Positions 1 through 6,007 of a stretch of DNA of 8,228 bases are shown here, one piece after another (the first letter of the stretch is position 1; each line of letters opens with the position of its first letter). The stretch comes from JAAFHZ01 sp964247085. Lineage in GTDB: Bacteria > Cyanobacteriota > Cyanobacteriia > Cyanobacteriales > Chamaesiphonaceae. The stretch covers positions 1 through 8,228 of the forward strand of contig CAXTSX010000088.1 of assembly GCA_964247085.1 (NCBI GenBank), read 5' to 3'. The notes beneath the pieces were generated by a model. It was given only the letters and a program-made list of their open reading frames with translations. It was not told the DNA's origin and ran no database searches. Position numbers and translations under genes: made by a program.

Positions 1-1
1 C

Positions 2-346
2 GAAGGCTATCCTTCGGGGGAAATGAAGCATGGTCCGATCGCTCTGCTCGATTCTAAGGTGCCAGTGGTGGCGATCGCCATGCCGGGTAAGGTCTATGAG
101 AAGGCTATTTCTAATGCCCAGGAGGCTAAAGCGCGGGATTCGCATCTGTATGGCGTAGTGGCCGCTAGCGACAAGGATGCGGCGGAGCTGTTCGACAAGG
201 TTTTGCCAGTGCCCGATGTGGATGAATTGTTGTCGCCAGTTTTGACTGTAATTCCGATGCAGTTGATGTCTTACCATATTGCGGCAATGCGCGGTTTGGA
301 TGTAGACCAGCCCCGGAATTTGGCGAAATCGGTGACAGTGGAATAG
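2..346 (+). CDS. glmS: Glutamine-fructose-6-phosphate aminotransferase (isomerizing), C-terminal part
   Basis: GlmS makes glucosamine-6-phosphate from fructose-6-phosphate and glutamine in the cytoplasm, the first step towards UDP-GlcNAc for peptidoglycan and lipopolysaccharide. Only the last 114 residues are in the window; the reading frame is open at the left edge, so the gene starts upstream. The visible part is the end of the second SIS (isomerase) domain. It contains GEMKHGP, whose His matches E. coli His504, and the family's invariant tail DVDQPRNLAKSVTVE, whose Lys matches E. coli Lys603 that binds the sugar. The distance from that His to the C-terminus is 105 residues, the same as in E. 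coli as I recall that sequence, so the end is intact. The N-terminal glutaminase domain cannot be assessed. The gene converges on the membrane-protein gene, with 71 bp between the two stops. The family call is very secure. Confidence 0.97.
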   Translation, partial: EGYPSGEMKHGPIALLDSKVPVVAIAMPGKVYEKAISNAQEAKARDSHLYGVVAASDKDAAELFDKVLPVPDVDELLSPVLTVIPMQLMSYHIAAMRGLDVDQPRNLAKSVTVE

Positions 347-417
347 TTTAAATCCTTGTCTCGGAATCTGTAATCCCTCAAAATACCCCTTTTAATGGTG
401 TGTTTTGCATCTCGGTT

Positions 418-1188
418 CTAAGCTGTCTTGAAAAATCTGATGATTTCTCGCACATGGTCAAGAAACTGACCATCTACCGTTAGTTGGGAAATTGCCTGTT
501 GGGCTTCGCGGCTCAACCGATCGTGGTCAAGATTGTTAGAGGCTCGTAGCTCCTGCATTTGGGCATTGCAACCGGCTAGCTCCAACTGCTGGTGCTGCCA
601 TCGCTGCATTTGATGGCTAATCCAAGATTCATCGTCATTTTCATTTAATTTGGAGAGTAAAAATTTCGATTCTTCCTCCAATTGCCAGAGGCGATCGCGT
701 ACTTCCCGAATGTCTTCGCGGGGATAGGCAAACTCTTGCTGGATTGACCGCAATCGATCGGCCAAATATTCGTAGGTACTAATCGCTGGCCGTAATACCG
801 TAAGGAGCAATGCTGCCCCCGCTCCCAAATAGCCCAACGGAGTTAAACCAGCCTGGGCAATCCAGTACAGCCCTGCCGCCGAGAGTAAATGCAGGGCAAT
901 AGCAACCACCAAAGAGCGCTGACTAACCACTTGGATGTAGCGCAGTTGACGTTGTTCAATCGAGATACCCTTTTGCTGAGAATCGATCGCGGTTTCGCTG
1001 GCTTGTTTGGACGCAAAATAAATATTCCAGGGCACGGTCACAATGATTAATAGCCATTCCAAAATGGCAATTCCTAGCACCCAATCCAGCAGATTGCCAG
1101 CGGTAAGTTTGAAAAAATTGAGTATTCCAAAAATAAGTGCGGCTACCAGTAGGAGCGTGGCATTGCCGATCGCCAGGTTCATGTACAT
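418..1188 (-). CDS. Hypothetical membrane protein with a C-terminal helical (coiled-coil) region
   Basis: I do not recognise a named family. The 256-residue protein has about four hydrophobic segments: residues 8-26, 33-58, 92-112 and 114-132. The first two and last two form hairpins separated by a polar stretch (60-91) rich in Gln, Ser and Arg. From about residue 138 to the end it is hydrophilic and strongly helical, rich in Glu, Gln, Leu and Arg (for example RLWQLEEESKFLLSKL), which suggests a cytoplasmic coiled coil, perhaps for oligomerisation or partner binding. No catalytic motif, nucleotide-binding loop or signal peptide was seen. Two in-frame ATGs (residues 1 and 3) can serve as start and neither has a Shine-Dalgarno sequence. 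The gene is divergent from the ABC permease and convergent with glmS, so it is probably a single-gene transcript. That it is a real gene rests on length, an uninterrupted frame and coherent topology. Confidence 0.8.
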   Translation of the reverse strand: MYMNLAIGNATLLLVAALIFGILNFFKLTAGNLLDWVLGIAILEWLLIIVTVPWNIYFASKQASETAIDSQQKGISIEQRQLRYIQVVSQRSLVVAIALHLLSAAGLYWIAQAGLTPLGYLGAGAALLLTVLRPAISTYEYLADRLRSIQQEFAYPREDIREVRDRLWQLEEESKFLLSKLNENDDESWISHQMQRWQHQQLELAGCNAQMQELRASNNLDHDRLSREAQQAISQLTVDGQFLDHVREIIRFFKTA

Positions 1189-1230
1189 ATTGGGGATGGG
1201 TTTTAACTAATATTTACTGTCCTTTCATTG

Positions 1231-1281
1231 TTCTAGATCTATTGGAATTTCTGGTCGCGTCTTGTGCTACTTTCTAGATCT
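1231..1281. repeat. Pair of 10-bp direct repeats TTCTAGATCT
   Basis: TTCTAGATCT occurs at 1231-1240 and again at 1272-1281, 41 bp start to start, close to four helical turns. Each copy contains the palindrome AGATCT. The spacing would put both copies on nearly the same DNA face, so they could be binding sites for a regulator of either divergent gene, but no family can be assigned and chance is possible. The 8-mer CTAGATCT also occurs upstream of the Coq4-like gene, near 3523. Confidence 0.35.
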
Positions 1282-1442
1282 GCACACTATTCCTAGTCTA
1301 ATATTTGTTGATGGCCCAGCAATGCTGAGCTAGGATTTAGCCACACATTCGATTGATTAGTATGCCGTGCAGGTGATCTTTGAACAAGTATTGGTCGGCG
1401 ATCGTGTAGATTTAAGAATGAATAGTTTTGATTCATCAGTCT

Positions 1443-1462
1443 TAGTGCTCTGATTAGCACTA
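1443..1462 (+). promoter_or_regulatory. Hairpin in the presumed 5' leader of the ABC permease gene
   Basis: TAGTGCT (1443-1449) and AGCACTA (1456-1462) are perfect inverted repeats of 7 bp around a 6-nt loop, ending 25 nt before the permease ATG. There is no T-run after it, so it is not an ordinary intrinsic terminator. It could be an operator, a leader RNA stem that affects translation, or chance. What is seen is only the symmetry; the role is inference. Confidence 0.4.
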
Positions 1463-1487
1463 GAATTAACCGCTGCGGCCTTCTTCT

Positions 1488-2372
1488 ATGACAGTTAAAA
1501 ATAATCTTGCATTTTTTGGTCAGGTGCTACGACGACGGCAGTTGTCTAGTCGGTTGTTACTGGCTGGCCTAGTCTTGACCGTGCTTTTTCTGGCGATCGC
1601 TATATTTTCTCCTTTCCTCGTTCAGATGGGAATATTGCTAGATCCGCAGGATTCCATCACCTATCCAATCCACGAACCGCCCTCTTTTCAACATTGGTTT
1701 GGGACTAGTCGCGAAGGCTATGATGTATTTGCCCGGACGCTCAGTGCTACTCAGGCAGCTTTTCAGGTAGTGCTGGCTGCCACCTTGCTCAGCTTGTTCA
1801 TTGGGGTGCCTTTAGGATTACTCAGTGGTTATTTGGGTGGCAATCTCGATCGAGCGCTCCTGTTTCTAATGGATACCATTTACACCCTGCCGGGGCTGTT
1901 GCTGTCCATCACCCTGTCCTTTATTGTGGGGCGCGGTATTTTAAATGCGGCGATCGCCATCAGTATTTCCTACATTCCTCAGTACTATCGGGTAGTGCGC
2001 AACCAGACAGCTAGCCTCAAGAATCAAATGTTTGTGGAAGCTGCTCAGGCATTGGGCGCTTCTACGCCGAGGGTATTGAGCAAGTATTTACTCGCCAATG
2101 TGATTCAAAGTGTACCGGTACTGTTTACTCTGAATGCCGCTGATTCGATTTTGGTATTGGGGGGCTTAGGTTTCTTGGGTTTGGGTCTTCCTGAAGAAAT
2201 TCCGGAATGGGGTCATGACCTGCGGGAGGCTTTGCCAGCTCTTTCTACTGGCATTTGGTGGACAACTTTGTTTCCCGGATTGGCGCTCACCGCGATGGTT
2301 ACGGGCCTTTCTTTGCTCGGTGAAGGGCTGAGTGAGTTAATTAATCCTAAAGAAAGGGAAAGCTTAAGGTAA
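1488..2372 (+). CDS. ABC transporter permease, OppC/DppC (peptide/nickel-type) family
   Basis: This is an inner-membrane permease subunit of a binding-protein-dependent importer, the type that carries oligopeptides, dipeptides or nickel. The 294 residues start with a cytoplasmic Arg-rich stretch and a first membrane helix (24-48, OppC_N-like). A periplasmic segment ending in FGTSREGYDVFARTL (71-85) matches the family's GTDxxGRDVxSRxL signature. The core permease domain with about five further helices spans 92-282. The EAA loop that docks on the ATPase is clear: EAAQALGASTPRVLSK (184-199). The C-terminal pattern EWGHDLREA, FPGLALT, LLGEGLSELINP is also characteristic. Length is normal for the family. 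The usual partners (OppB-type permease, two ATPases, binding protein) are not adjacent, so it works with subunits encoded elsewhere; scattered ABC subunit genes are common in cyanobacteria. The substrate cannot be told from a permease alone. There is no Shine-Dalgarno sequence. It converges on the MEKHL gene 15 bp away. Confidence 0.93.
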   Translation: MTVKNNLAFFGQVLRRRQLSSRLLLAGLVLTVLFLAIAIFSPFLVQMGILLDPQDSITYPIHEPPSFQHWFGTSREGYDVFARTLSATQAAFQVVLAATLLSLFIGVPLGLLSGYLGGNLDRALLFLMDTIYTLPGLLLSITLSFIVGRGILNAAIAISISYIPQYYRVVRNQTASLKNQMFVEAAQALGASTPRVLSKYLLANVIQSVPVLFTLNAADSILVLGGLGFLGLGLPEEIPEWGHDLREALPALSTGIWWTTLFPGLALTAMVTGLSLLGEGLSELINPKERESLR

Positions 2373-2387
2373 TTGAAGTCATAGTTC

Positions 2388-2918
2388 TCATTCCAGTCCT
2401 CCTGTTTGCTTGGGATAATCAGCGGGGGGATTTTTTGTAGGCTGGTTGGGCAAGTCCAGATATTGCCACTGGTTAAAGGTAGCGGCTTGACCACAATAAT
2501 TGCCAGTCGGATCAGTCAGATTCCAGATAGTCGCGCGATCGATCATAAATCTTTGACCACTTTTAGAAATTCTTACCCCTTGATAATTGTCAATAAAGCC
2601 TTGGCTGGCCACCTGGAGCAACATTTGCCGCCGGATTTCTTGATTGACTGGCTCGGCAGTTAACCGAGAAGGGGTGACAGTTAGTTCGTCCCAGCTCATT
2701 TCCCACAGCTTCAGAGCCATTTGGTTGCCATAGTTCAAGATCGGGTCAGCTTCAGTGCCGTGGGAAACTAAGACAAAGGATGCTTTGTTGAGGGCGTGGG
2801 CTTGATCAAGAGGACTCATTGATCGATCGATAATTAAATCCTTGCCCACCAATCGGCGGTAGTTATCCAAAATTATCTGAGTCCAGGCTACAATTTCTGG
2901 GCTAATCTCATCAGCCAT
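2388..2918 (-). CDS. Stand-alone MEKHL-domain (PAS-like) protein
   Basis: The 176-residue protein is nearly all one MEKHL domain (about residues 10-151), a PAS-related module. In plants it forms the C-terminus of class III HD-Zip regulators; in bacteria it occurs alone. Typical features are FVLVSHGTEADPILNYGN (48-65), ALKLWEMSWDELTVTPSRLTAEP (68-90, given in part), GVRISKSGQRFMIDRATIWNL (114-134) and GQAATFNQW (143-151). No enzyme or DNA-binding domain is attached, and the Pro-rich tail after 155 looks disordered. The biochemical role of bacterial MEKHL proteins is not established as far as I know; small-molecule binding by the PAS-like fold is a reasonable guess. It follows the Coq4-like gene on the same strand after an 81-bp gap, so it may share its transcript or have its own promoter. 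The ATG gives a start that fits the domain. The family call is strong and the function is open. Confidence 0.88.
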   Translation of the reverse strand: MADEISPEIVAWTQIILDNYRRLVGKDLIIDRSMSPLDQAHALNKASFVLVSHGTEADPILNYGNQMALKLWEMSWDELTVTPSRLTAEPVNQEIRRQMLLQVASQGFIDNYQGVRISKSGQRFMIDRATIWNLTDPTGNYCGQAATFNQWQYLDLPNQPTKNPPADYPKQTGGLE

Positions 2919-2999
2919 AGTAGATTGATAAATGGTTTGATTTCCTGTTTTAGCACTTTATGGGGAATGATTATTGTTTGGGATCTATGTAAATCCTAA

Positions 3000-3479
3000 C
3001 TAAAGGCCAGCAATCATAATGTTGTATTCAGCTCGAATATTGCCAATTTTAGTAGCCATATAACGATCTTCATCAAAATACACCCATTTTTTGGAGAGTT
3101 TTCGCGATTGCTGCCATACCTTAAAAACTTCATCCAGATGTGTCAAAATAAACCAAACTAAATTACTGAAACCGACCGGATTTAGTAGAGATGTGGCCTC
3201 TTTGTCTTTAAGATATTTCGGTGCTTCTAATAAATTCTTCTTGACTCCAAAGCTACTCCAGCTTTGCACTTGTAATTCTCCCAGGAGACTGGTATCACAG
3301 GCGAAAATGATATGAGTGATATCGTGGGCTTTAATGATTCTCCGCGCCAGTGGACTATGGTATTTATGCCATTTGGTAAAGTGCGGATTGAGATAGTAGT
3401 GGATATCGAGACATTCTGCTAAAGTCAGATGGTCGATCTTCGTTGAATAAAATTCTGCAAATGTTAGATTGGTCATCAT
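3000..3479 (-). CDS. Short Coq4-like protein with HDx2Hx11E metal motif
   Basis: The decisive feature is HDITHIIFACDTSLLGE (residues 52-68): His52, Asp53, His56 and Glu68 fit the HD-x2-H-x11-E metal-binding signature of Coq4 exactly. Coq4 is the ubiquinone-biosynthesis protein that recent work links to ring C1 decarboxylation/hydroxylation. Around it the chain is helical (an amphipathic N-terminus and a Trp/Phe-rich stretch at 107-121), with no signal peptide and no clear membrane helix. At 159 residues it is shorter than typical Coq4 proteins (roughly 220 or more), chiefly before the motif. An in-frame TAA (3501-3503) eight codons upstream of the ATG rules out a simple N-terminal extension. 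Cyanobacteria make plastoquinone, not ubiquinone, so the substrate is unknown; a structure of a Nostoc Coq4 homologue with a bound prenyl phosphate is known to me from memory. ATG at residue 1 or 2 is possible. The gene lies between the tetR and MEKHL genes on the same strand. The Coq4 link rests on one motif plus general character. Confidence 0.72.
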   Translation of the reverse strand: MMTNLTFAEFYSTKIDHLTLAECLDIHYYLNPHFTKWHKYHSPLARRIIKAHDITHIIFACDTSLLGELQVQSWSSFGVKKNLLEAPKYLKDKEATSLLNPVGFSNLVWFILTHLDEVFKVWQQSRKLSKKWVYFDEDRYMATKIGNIRAEYNIMIAGL

Positions 3480-3612
3480 TAATTCTTTGGTAATTTTAAA
3501 TTAGCGATCGATTCTAAAACTCCTAGATCTGACGAAGATTCCAGAATATTTTAGGTAGTCCCTCGATTTATAAGTGACTGGTTAGTTATTATTCGGCGAA
3601 AAAATATTGGGC

Positions 3613-4194
3613 TTAGTTATGAGGCTCGAGTCCGCGCCAGAGCAGATTGATAAAATCTTCCAGAAAGCTGCTCATGTCTAAACGGACAGAGGTATTTGGC
3701 AAGGTTTGACTCATGGTAAAACCCACCACCGTATGTAGTAGAGTCATGGCCGAGATCGTCGGATCGCCACGCATAATCCGTCCCAGTGCCATTTCTCGCC
3801 CCAGGTAAGCAGTCAGAGCCGCAAAATCTGGTTCAATCCCTGGTGGGCTAACGATCTCGCCAGGTTGTCGAACTGACCAGGCCAGCATCACGCGAGGCAG
3901 CAATTCTCCTGAATAAGCGGCAATTCTTAACGCGATTTTCAGAAGATCCGATCGAGGATTACCCTGTCCAATCTCAGCTGCGAGTGCAGCTGTCCAAATT
4001 CGATCGCCAGGTGCTTCGGACATTGCCGCAAAGAATAAGGCTTCTTTGGTAGGAAAGTGTTTGAAGATGCTAGCACTAGAAATACCAGCATGATTGGCGA
4101 CATCTACGGTAGTTGCCCTGAAACCCTGTTCGAGAAATACGGTACGGGCAGCTGCCAGGATTTGGGAGTAGGTGATCGTTGGAGTTCTTGCCAT
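3613..4194 (-). CDS. TetR/AcrR-family transcriptional regulator
   Basis: This is a DNA-binding repressor-type protein of 193 residues, normal for the family. The N-terminal HTH domain (about residues 8-55) has the usual pattern: ILAAARTVFLEQGFRATTV (helix 1 and turn), then VANHAGISSASIFKHFPTKEALF, matching the TetR consensus hxxxAGVSxGxhYxHFxxKExL. The rest (about 60-193) is a divergent all-helical ligand/dimer domain whose inducer cannot be predicted. I chose the ATG at 4192-4194. A longer frame could begin at TTG (4198-4200), but that codon lies between the -10 box and the likely transcription start. The gene is divergent from pepA and upstream of the Coq4-like gene on the same strand. An inverted repeat across its own promoter suggests autoregulation. 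Targets among the neighbours (Coq4-like gene, pepA) are plausible by position only. Confidence 0.93.
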   Translation of the reverse strand: MARTPTITYSQILAAARTVFLEQGFRATTVDVANHAGISSASIFKHFPTKEALFFAAMSEAPGDRIWTAALAAEIGQGNPRSDLLKIALRIAAYSGELLPRVMLAWSVRQPGEIVSPPGIEPDFAALTAYLGREMALGRIMRGDPTISAMTLLHTVVGFTMSQTLPNTSVRLDMSSFLEDFINLLWRGLEPHN

Positions 4195-4196
4195 AA

Positions 4197-4227
4197 ACAA
4201 ATAATAACTGGAGAGTTATTTATTTGT
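4197..4227. promoter_or_regulatory. Inverted repeat across the tetR promoter, probable operator
   Basis: ACAAATAATAACT (4197-4209) and AGTTATTTATTTGT (4214-4227) are inverted copies separated by GGAG; they match fully apart from one extra T in the right arm. The repeat covers the -10 box and the spacer and reaches into the -35 box of the tetR promoter. TetR-family proteins bind such palindromes as dimers and often repress themselves, so this is the natural operator candidate. AT-rich composition makes partial symmetry easier by chance, but 13 paired positions at exactly this place is notable. Confidence 0.6.
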
Positions 4228-4230
4228 CAA
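4201..4230 (-). promoter_or_regulatory. Promoter of the TetR-family gene
   Basis: On the minus strand a perfect -35 box TTGACA (4230-4225) is followed after 18 bp by TATTAT (4206-4201), a 5/6 match to TATAAT. A start 6-8 nt beyond the -10 box would fall at about 4195-4192, on or next to the ATG at 4194, implying a leaderless or nearly leaderless message. The box matches are seen directly; activity and start site are inferred. Confidence 0.6.
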
Positions 4231-4343
4231 TACAGTCAGCCAAAATGGATAGAGTTTGACAGGATATATATACTATTCACGGCCTAAAAACTCTACGGAA
4301 GAAGTCGTTTAGCTCATCTGAAGTTAAATCTCAGGTACATTGG

Positions 4344-4360
4344 CTCAATTTAAATTTGAG
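4344..4360. promoter_or_regulatory. Imperfect AT-rich palindrome in the tetR-pepA spacer
   Basis: CTCAATTTAAATTTGAG reads as inverted arms CTCAA/TTGAG around the self-complementary TTTAAA, with one unpaired T. It lies about 100 bp before the pepA start, in the divergent spacer. It could be a second regulator site or chance in AT-rich DNA. Its sequence does not resemble the inverted repeat at the tetR promoter. Confidence 0.25.
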
Positions 4361-4394
4361 ACACATTGAATAGAGTTTTAGATTATGCTCCTGG

Positions 4395-4424
4395 TGGTTA
4401 AAAGCTGCAAAAACCCTCCATAAT
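4395..4424 (+). promoter_or_regulatory. Weak candidate promoter of pepA
   Basis: CATAAT (4419-4424), a 5/6 match to the -10 consensus, would give a leader of about 25 nt before the pepA ATG at 4457. The -35 region at normal distance is poor (TGGTTA, 4395-4400, 18-bp spacer). AGAGA (4446-4450), 6 nt before the ATG, is a partial Shine-Dalgarno match. Confidence 0.3.
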
Positions 4425-4456
4425 GTCCCTAGGAACGTTACGTAGAGAAATAGTTA

Positions 4457-5935
4457 ATGGACATTCAGACTACTGCAACCTCACTGTTGGAATGGCGCGG
4501 TGATGGTTTAGCGATCGGCTTTTGGGAAGATAACGTCAATATTACTGGGGATCTCCTTACTCTTAATACCCAGTTACAAGGCATCGTTCAAGAAATTATT
4601 GATGAAGCCGAATTCAAGGGAGCAGCGAATAGCACTCTGGTTACCCGCGTGGGTGCTGGAGCCAACATCAAAAAGCTCATCTTAGTTGGCTTGGGTAAAA
4701 ACACCGCCCCCAAAACTGACCAGTATCGCCGGGCTGCCGCTGCGATCGCCAGGGTTGCCCAAAAAGAAAAATGTGAAACCTTAGGCATTAGCTTGCCGGA
4801 AAGTGCTATTGCCGCTGATCTCATTGCTCAAGCAGTCAGTGAAGGATTGCTATTAGCTCTGCACGAAGACAAACGCTTCAAATCCGAAAAACCTGATGAC
4901 AAAGCCAGTACTCCCAAAAAACTGACCGCCGTCCACCTACTGGGATTGGTTGGCCAGGAGGCGGCCATAGCTAAAGCCCAAGCGATGGCTGTTGGTGTAT
5001 TTTTGGCGCGGGAACTCGTCGCCGCTCCGGCCAACTATGTCACGCCGGCTAGTATGGCAGAAACTGCCCAAACTATTGCCACTAAACATGGAATGGAGCT
5101 AAAGATCTTAGAAAAAGCCGATTGCGAAAAACTGGGAATGGGCGCTTTCTTATGTGTTTCACAGGCTTCAGATTTGCCGCCAAAGTTTATCCATCTGATT
5201 TATAAGCCAGCTGGCACTGCTCGGAAAAAATTAGCGATCGTCGGTAAAGGTGTGACCTTTGATTCTGGTGGTTTAAACATTAAAGGGGCGGGCATCGAAA
5301 CCATGAAAATGGATATGGGTGGTGCCGCTGCCACCTTTGGAGCTGCCGAAGTAATTGGTCAGCTGCAACCGGATGTGGAAGTACATTTCATCAGTGCGGT
5401 GGCTGAAAATATGATCAGCGGCAAAGCGATCCATCCGGGCGATGTGGTGACCGCTTCTAATGGTAAGACGATCGAAATCAATAACACCGATGCCGAAGGG
5501 CGACTGACTTTGGCTGATGCCTTGGTTTATGCCGAAAAACTGGGGGTGGATGCGATCGTTGATCTAGCCACTCTCACTGGCGCTTGTATTGTGGCCTTGG
5601 GCGACGATATTTCGGGGTTGTGGAGTCCGCAACAGGAGTTAGCTGATGGTATTTTGGCCGCTGCTGCCGCCGCCGGGGAAAAATTCTGGCAAATGCCTTT
5701 AGATGACAAATACTTTGAGGGCATTAAGTCACCGATCGCCGATCTGAAAAATACCGGGCCGCGCGGTGGTGGTTCGATTACGGCGGCCTTATTCCTGAAG
5801 CAGTTCATTAAGGAGGTGCCCTGGGCACACTTAGATGTAGCTGGCCCCGTCTGGAGTGACAAGGAAAACGGGGTGAATAATGCCGGTGCCACTGGTCATC
5901 CGGTGCGGACATTGGTGAATTGGGTCTTGAGCTAG
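4457..5935 (+). CDS. pepA: Leucyl aminopeptidase (cytosol aminopeptidase, M17)
   Basis: This cytoplasmic two-metal enzyme removes N-terminal residues, preferably Leu and other hydrophobic ones, from peptides, and works as a hexamer in this family. The 492 residues are full length: an N-terminal macro-like domain (about 1-160), a linker, and the catalytic domain (about 175-490). All expected active-site residues are present: Lys264 and Asp269 in GKGVTFDSGG, Lys276 in GLNIK, Asp286 in KMDMGG, and Asp345, Glu347 and Arg349 in the family signature NTDAEGRL (344-350 plus the Asn before). By alignment from memory these match E. coli PepA Lys270, Asp275, Lys282, Asp293, Asp352, Glu354 and Arg356, so the protein should be active with Zn or Mn. 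In E. coli PepA also binds DNA; nothing here shows whether this one does. The gene is preceded by a divergent TetR regulator and followed by its own terminator, so it looks monocistronic. Confidence 0.97.
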   Translation: MDIQTTATSLLEWRGDGLAIGFWEDNVNITGDLLTLNTQLQGIVQEIIDEAEFKGAANSTLVTRVGAGANIKKLILVGLGKNTAPKTDQYRRAAAAIARVAQKEKCETLGISLPESAIAADLIAQAVSEGLLLALHEDKRFKSEKPDDKASTPKKLTAVHLLGLVGQEAAIAKAQAMAVGVFLARELVAAPANYVTPASMAETAQTIATKHGMELKILEKADCEKLGMGAFLCVSQASDLPPKFIHLIYKPAGTARKKLAIVGKGVTFDSGGLNIKGAGIETMKMDMGGAAATFGAAEVIGQLQPDVEVHFISAVAENMISGKAIHPGDVVTASNGKTIEINNTDAEGRLTLADALVYAEKLGVDAIVDLATLTGACIVALGDDISGLWSPQQELADGILAAAAAAGEKFWQMPLDDKYFEGIKSPIADLKNTGPRGGGSITAALFLKQFIKEVPWAHLDVAGPVWSDKENGVNNAGATGHPVRTLVNWVLS

Positions 5936-5941
5936 CCTGCA

Positions 5942-5989
5942 CCCCAGCTAGTGGAAAATTCTCCTAGCTGGGGCTAATTAAATTTTTTT
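5942..5989 (+). terminator. Intrinsic terminator of pepA
   Basis: CCCCAGCTAG (5942-5951) and CTAGCTGGGG (5964-5973) form a perfect 10-bp GC-rich stem with a 12-nt loop, beginning 7 nt after the pepA stop codon. CTAATTAAA and a run of seven T (5983-5989) follow. The gap between stem and T-run is slightly long, but the structure is otherwise classical. It separates pepA from the acyltransferase gene, whose start lies 18 nt further on. Confidence 0.85.
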
Positions 5990-6007
5990 GGTGCCGATTT
6001 TTAATTT

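Larger units (their letters stand above)
1189..1487. other. Divergent intergenic region between membrane-protein gene and ABC permease
   Basis: This 299-bp spacer must hold the promoters of both divergent genes. I found no convincing ORF or tRNA. It contains a 10-bp direct repeat (1231-1240 and 1272-1281), a short CAGCA-a-TGCTG palindrome near 1317-1327, and a 7-bp-stem hairpin just upstream of the permease start. Promoter matches are weak. For the permease, TTGGTC at 1391-1396 is followed at about normal distance by TAAGAAT (1413-1419). For the minus-strand gene, TAGAAC with a 17-bp spacer to TATTAG lies near 1208-1236. I would not rely on either. Confidence 0.5.

Noticed and set aside
381..406. 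Possible terminator between glmS and the convergent membrane-protein gene
   Set aside because: AATACC/GGTGTG gives at best a 5-bp stem with a wobble pair before TTTT; too weak to call.
2213..2663. Open frames across the permease/MEKHL junction on both strands
   Set aside because: They overlap two well-supported genes in other frames and their translations show no domain or coherent composition.
3480..3612. Decayed N-terminal part of the Coq4-like gene in the upstream spacer
   Set aside because: An in-frame TAA lies eight codons upstream and the visible sequence is AT-rich with further stops; no Coq4-like text was seen.
4195..4200. TTG at 4198-4200 as start of the TetR-family protein
   Set aside because: It lies between the -10 box and the predicted transcription start; ATG at 4194 gives the usual N-terminus of the family.
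4256..4276. TTGACA on the plus strand followed by TATATATACTAT as a pepA promoter
   Set aside because: The -10-like sequences are too close to the -35 box (about 9 bp), nothing suitable lies at 16-18 bp, and the site is about 180 bp from the pepA start.
4588..5892. Long open frames on the minus strand inside pepA
   Set aside because: These are antisense shadows of a gene with codon-biased, Ala-rich sequence; the translations are low-complexity and match nothing.
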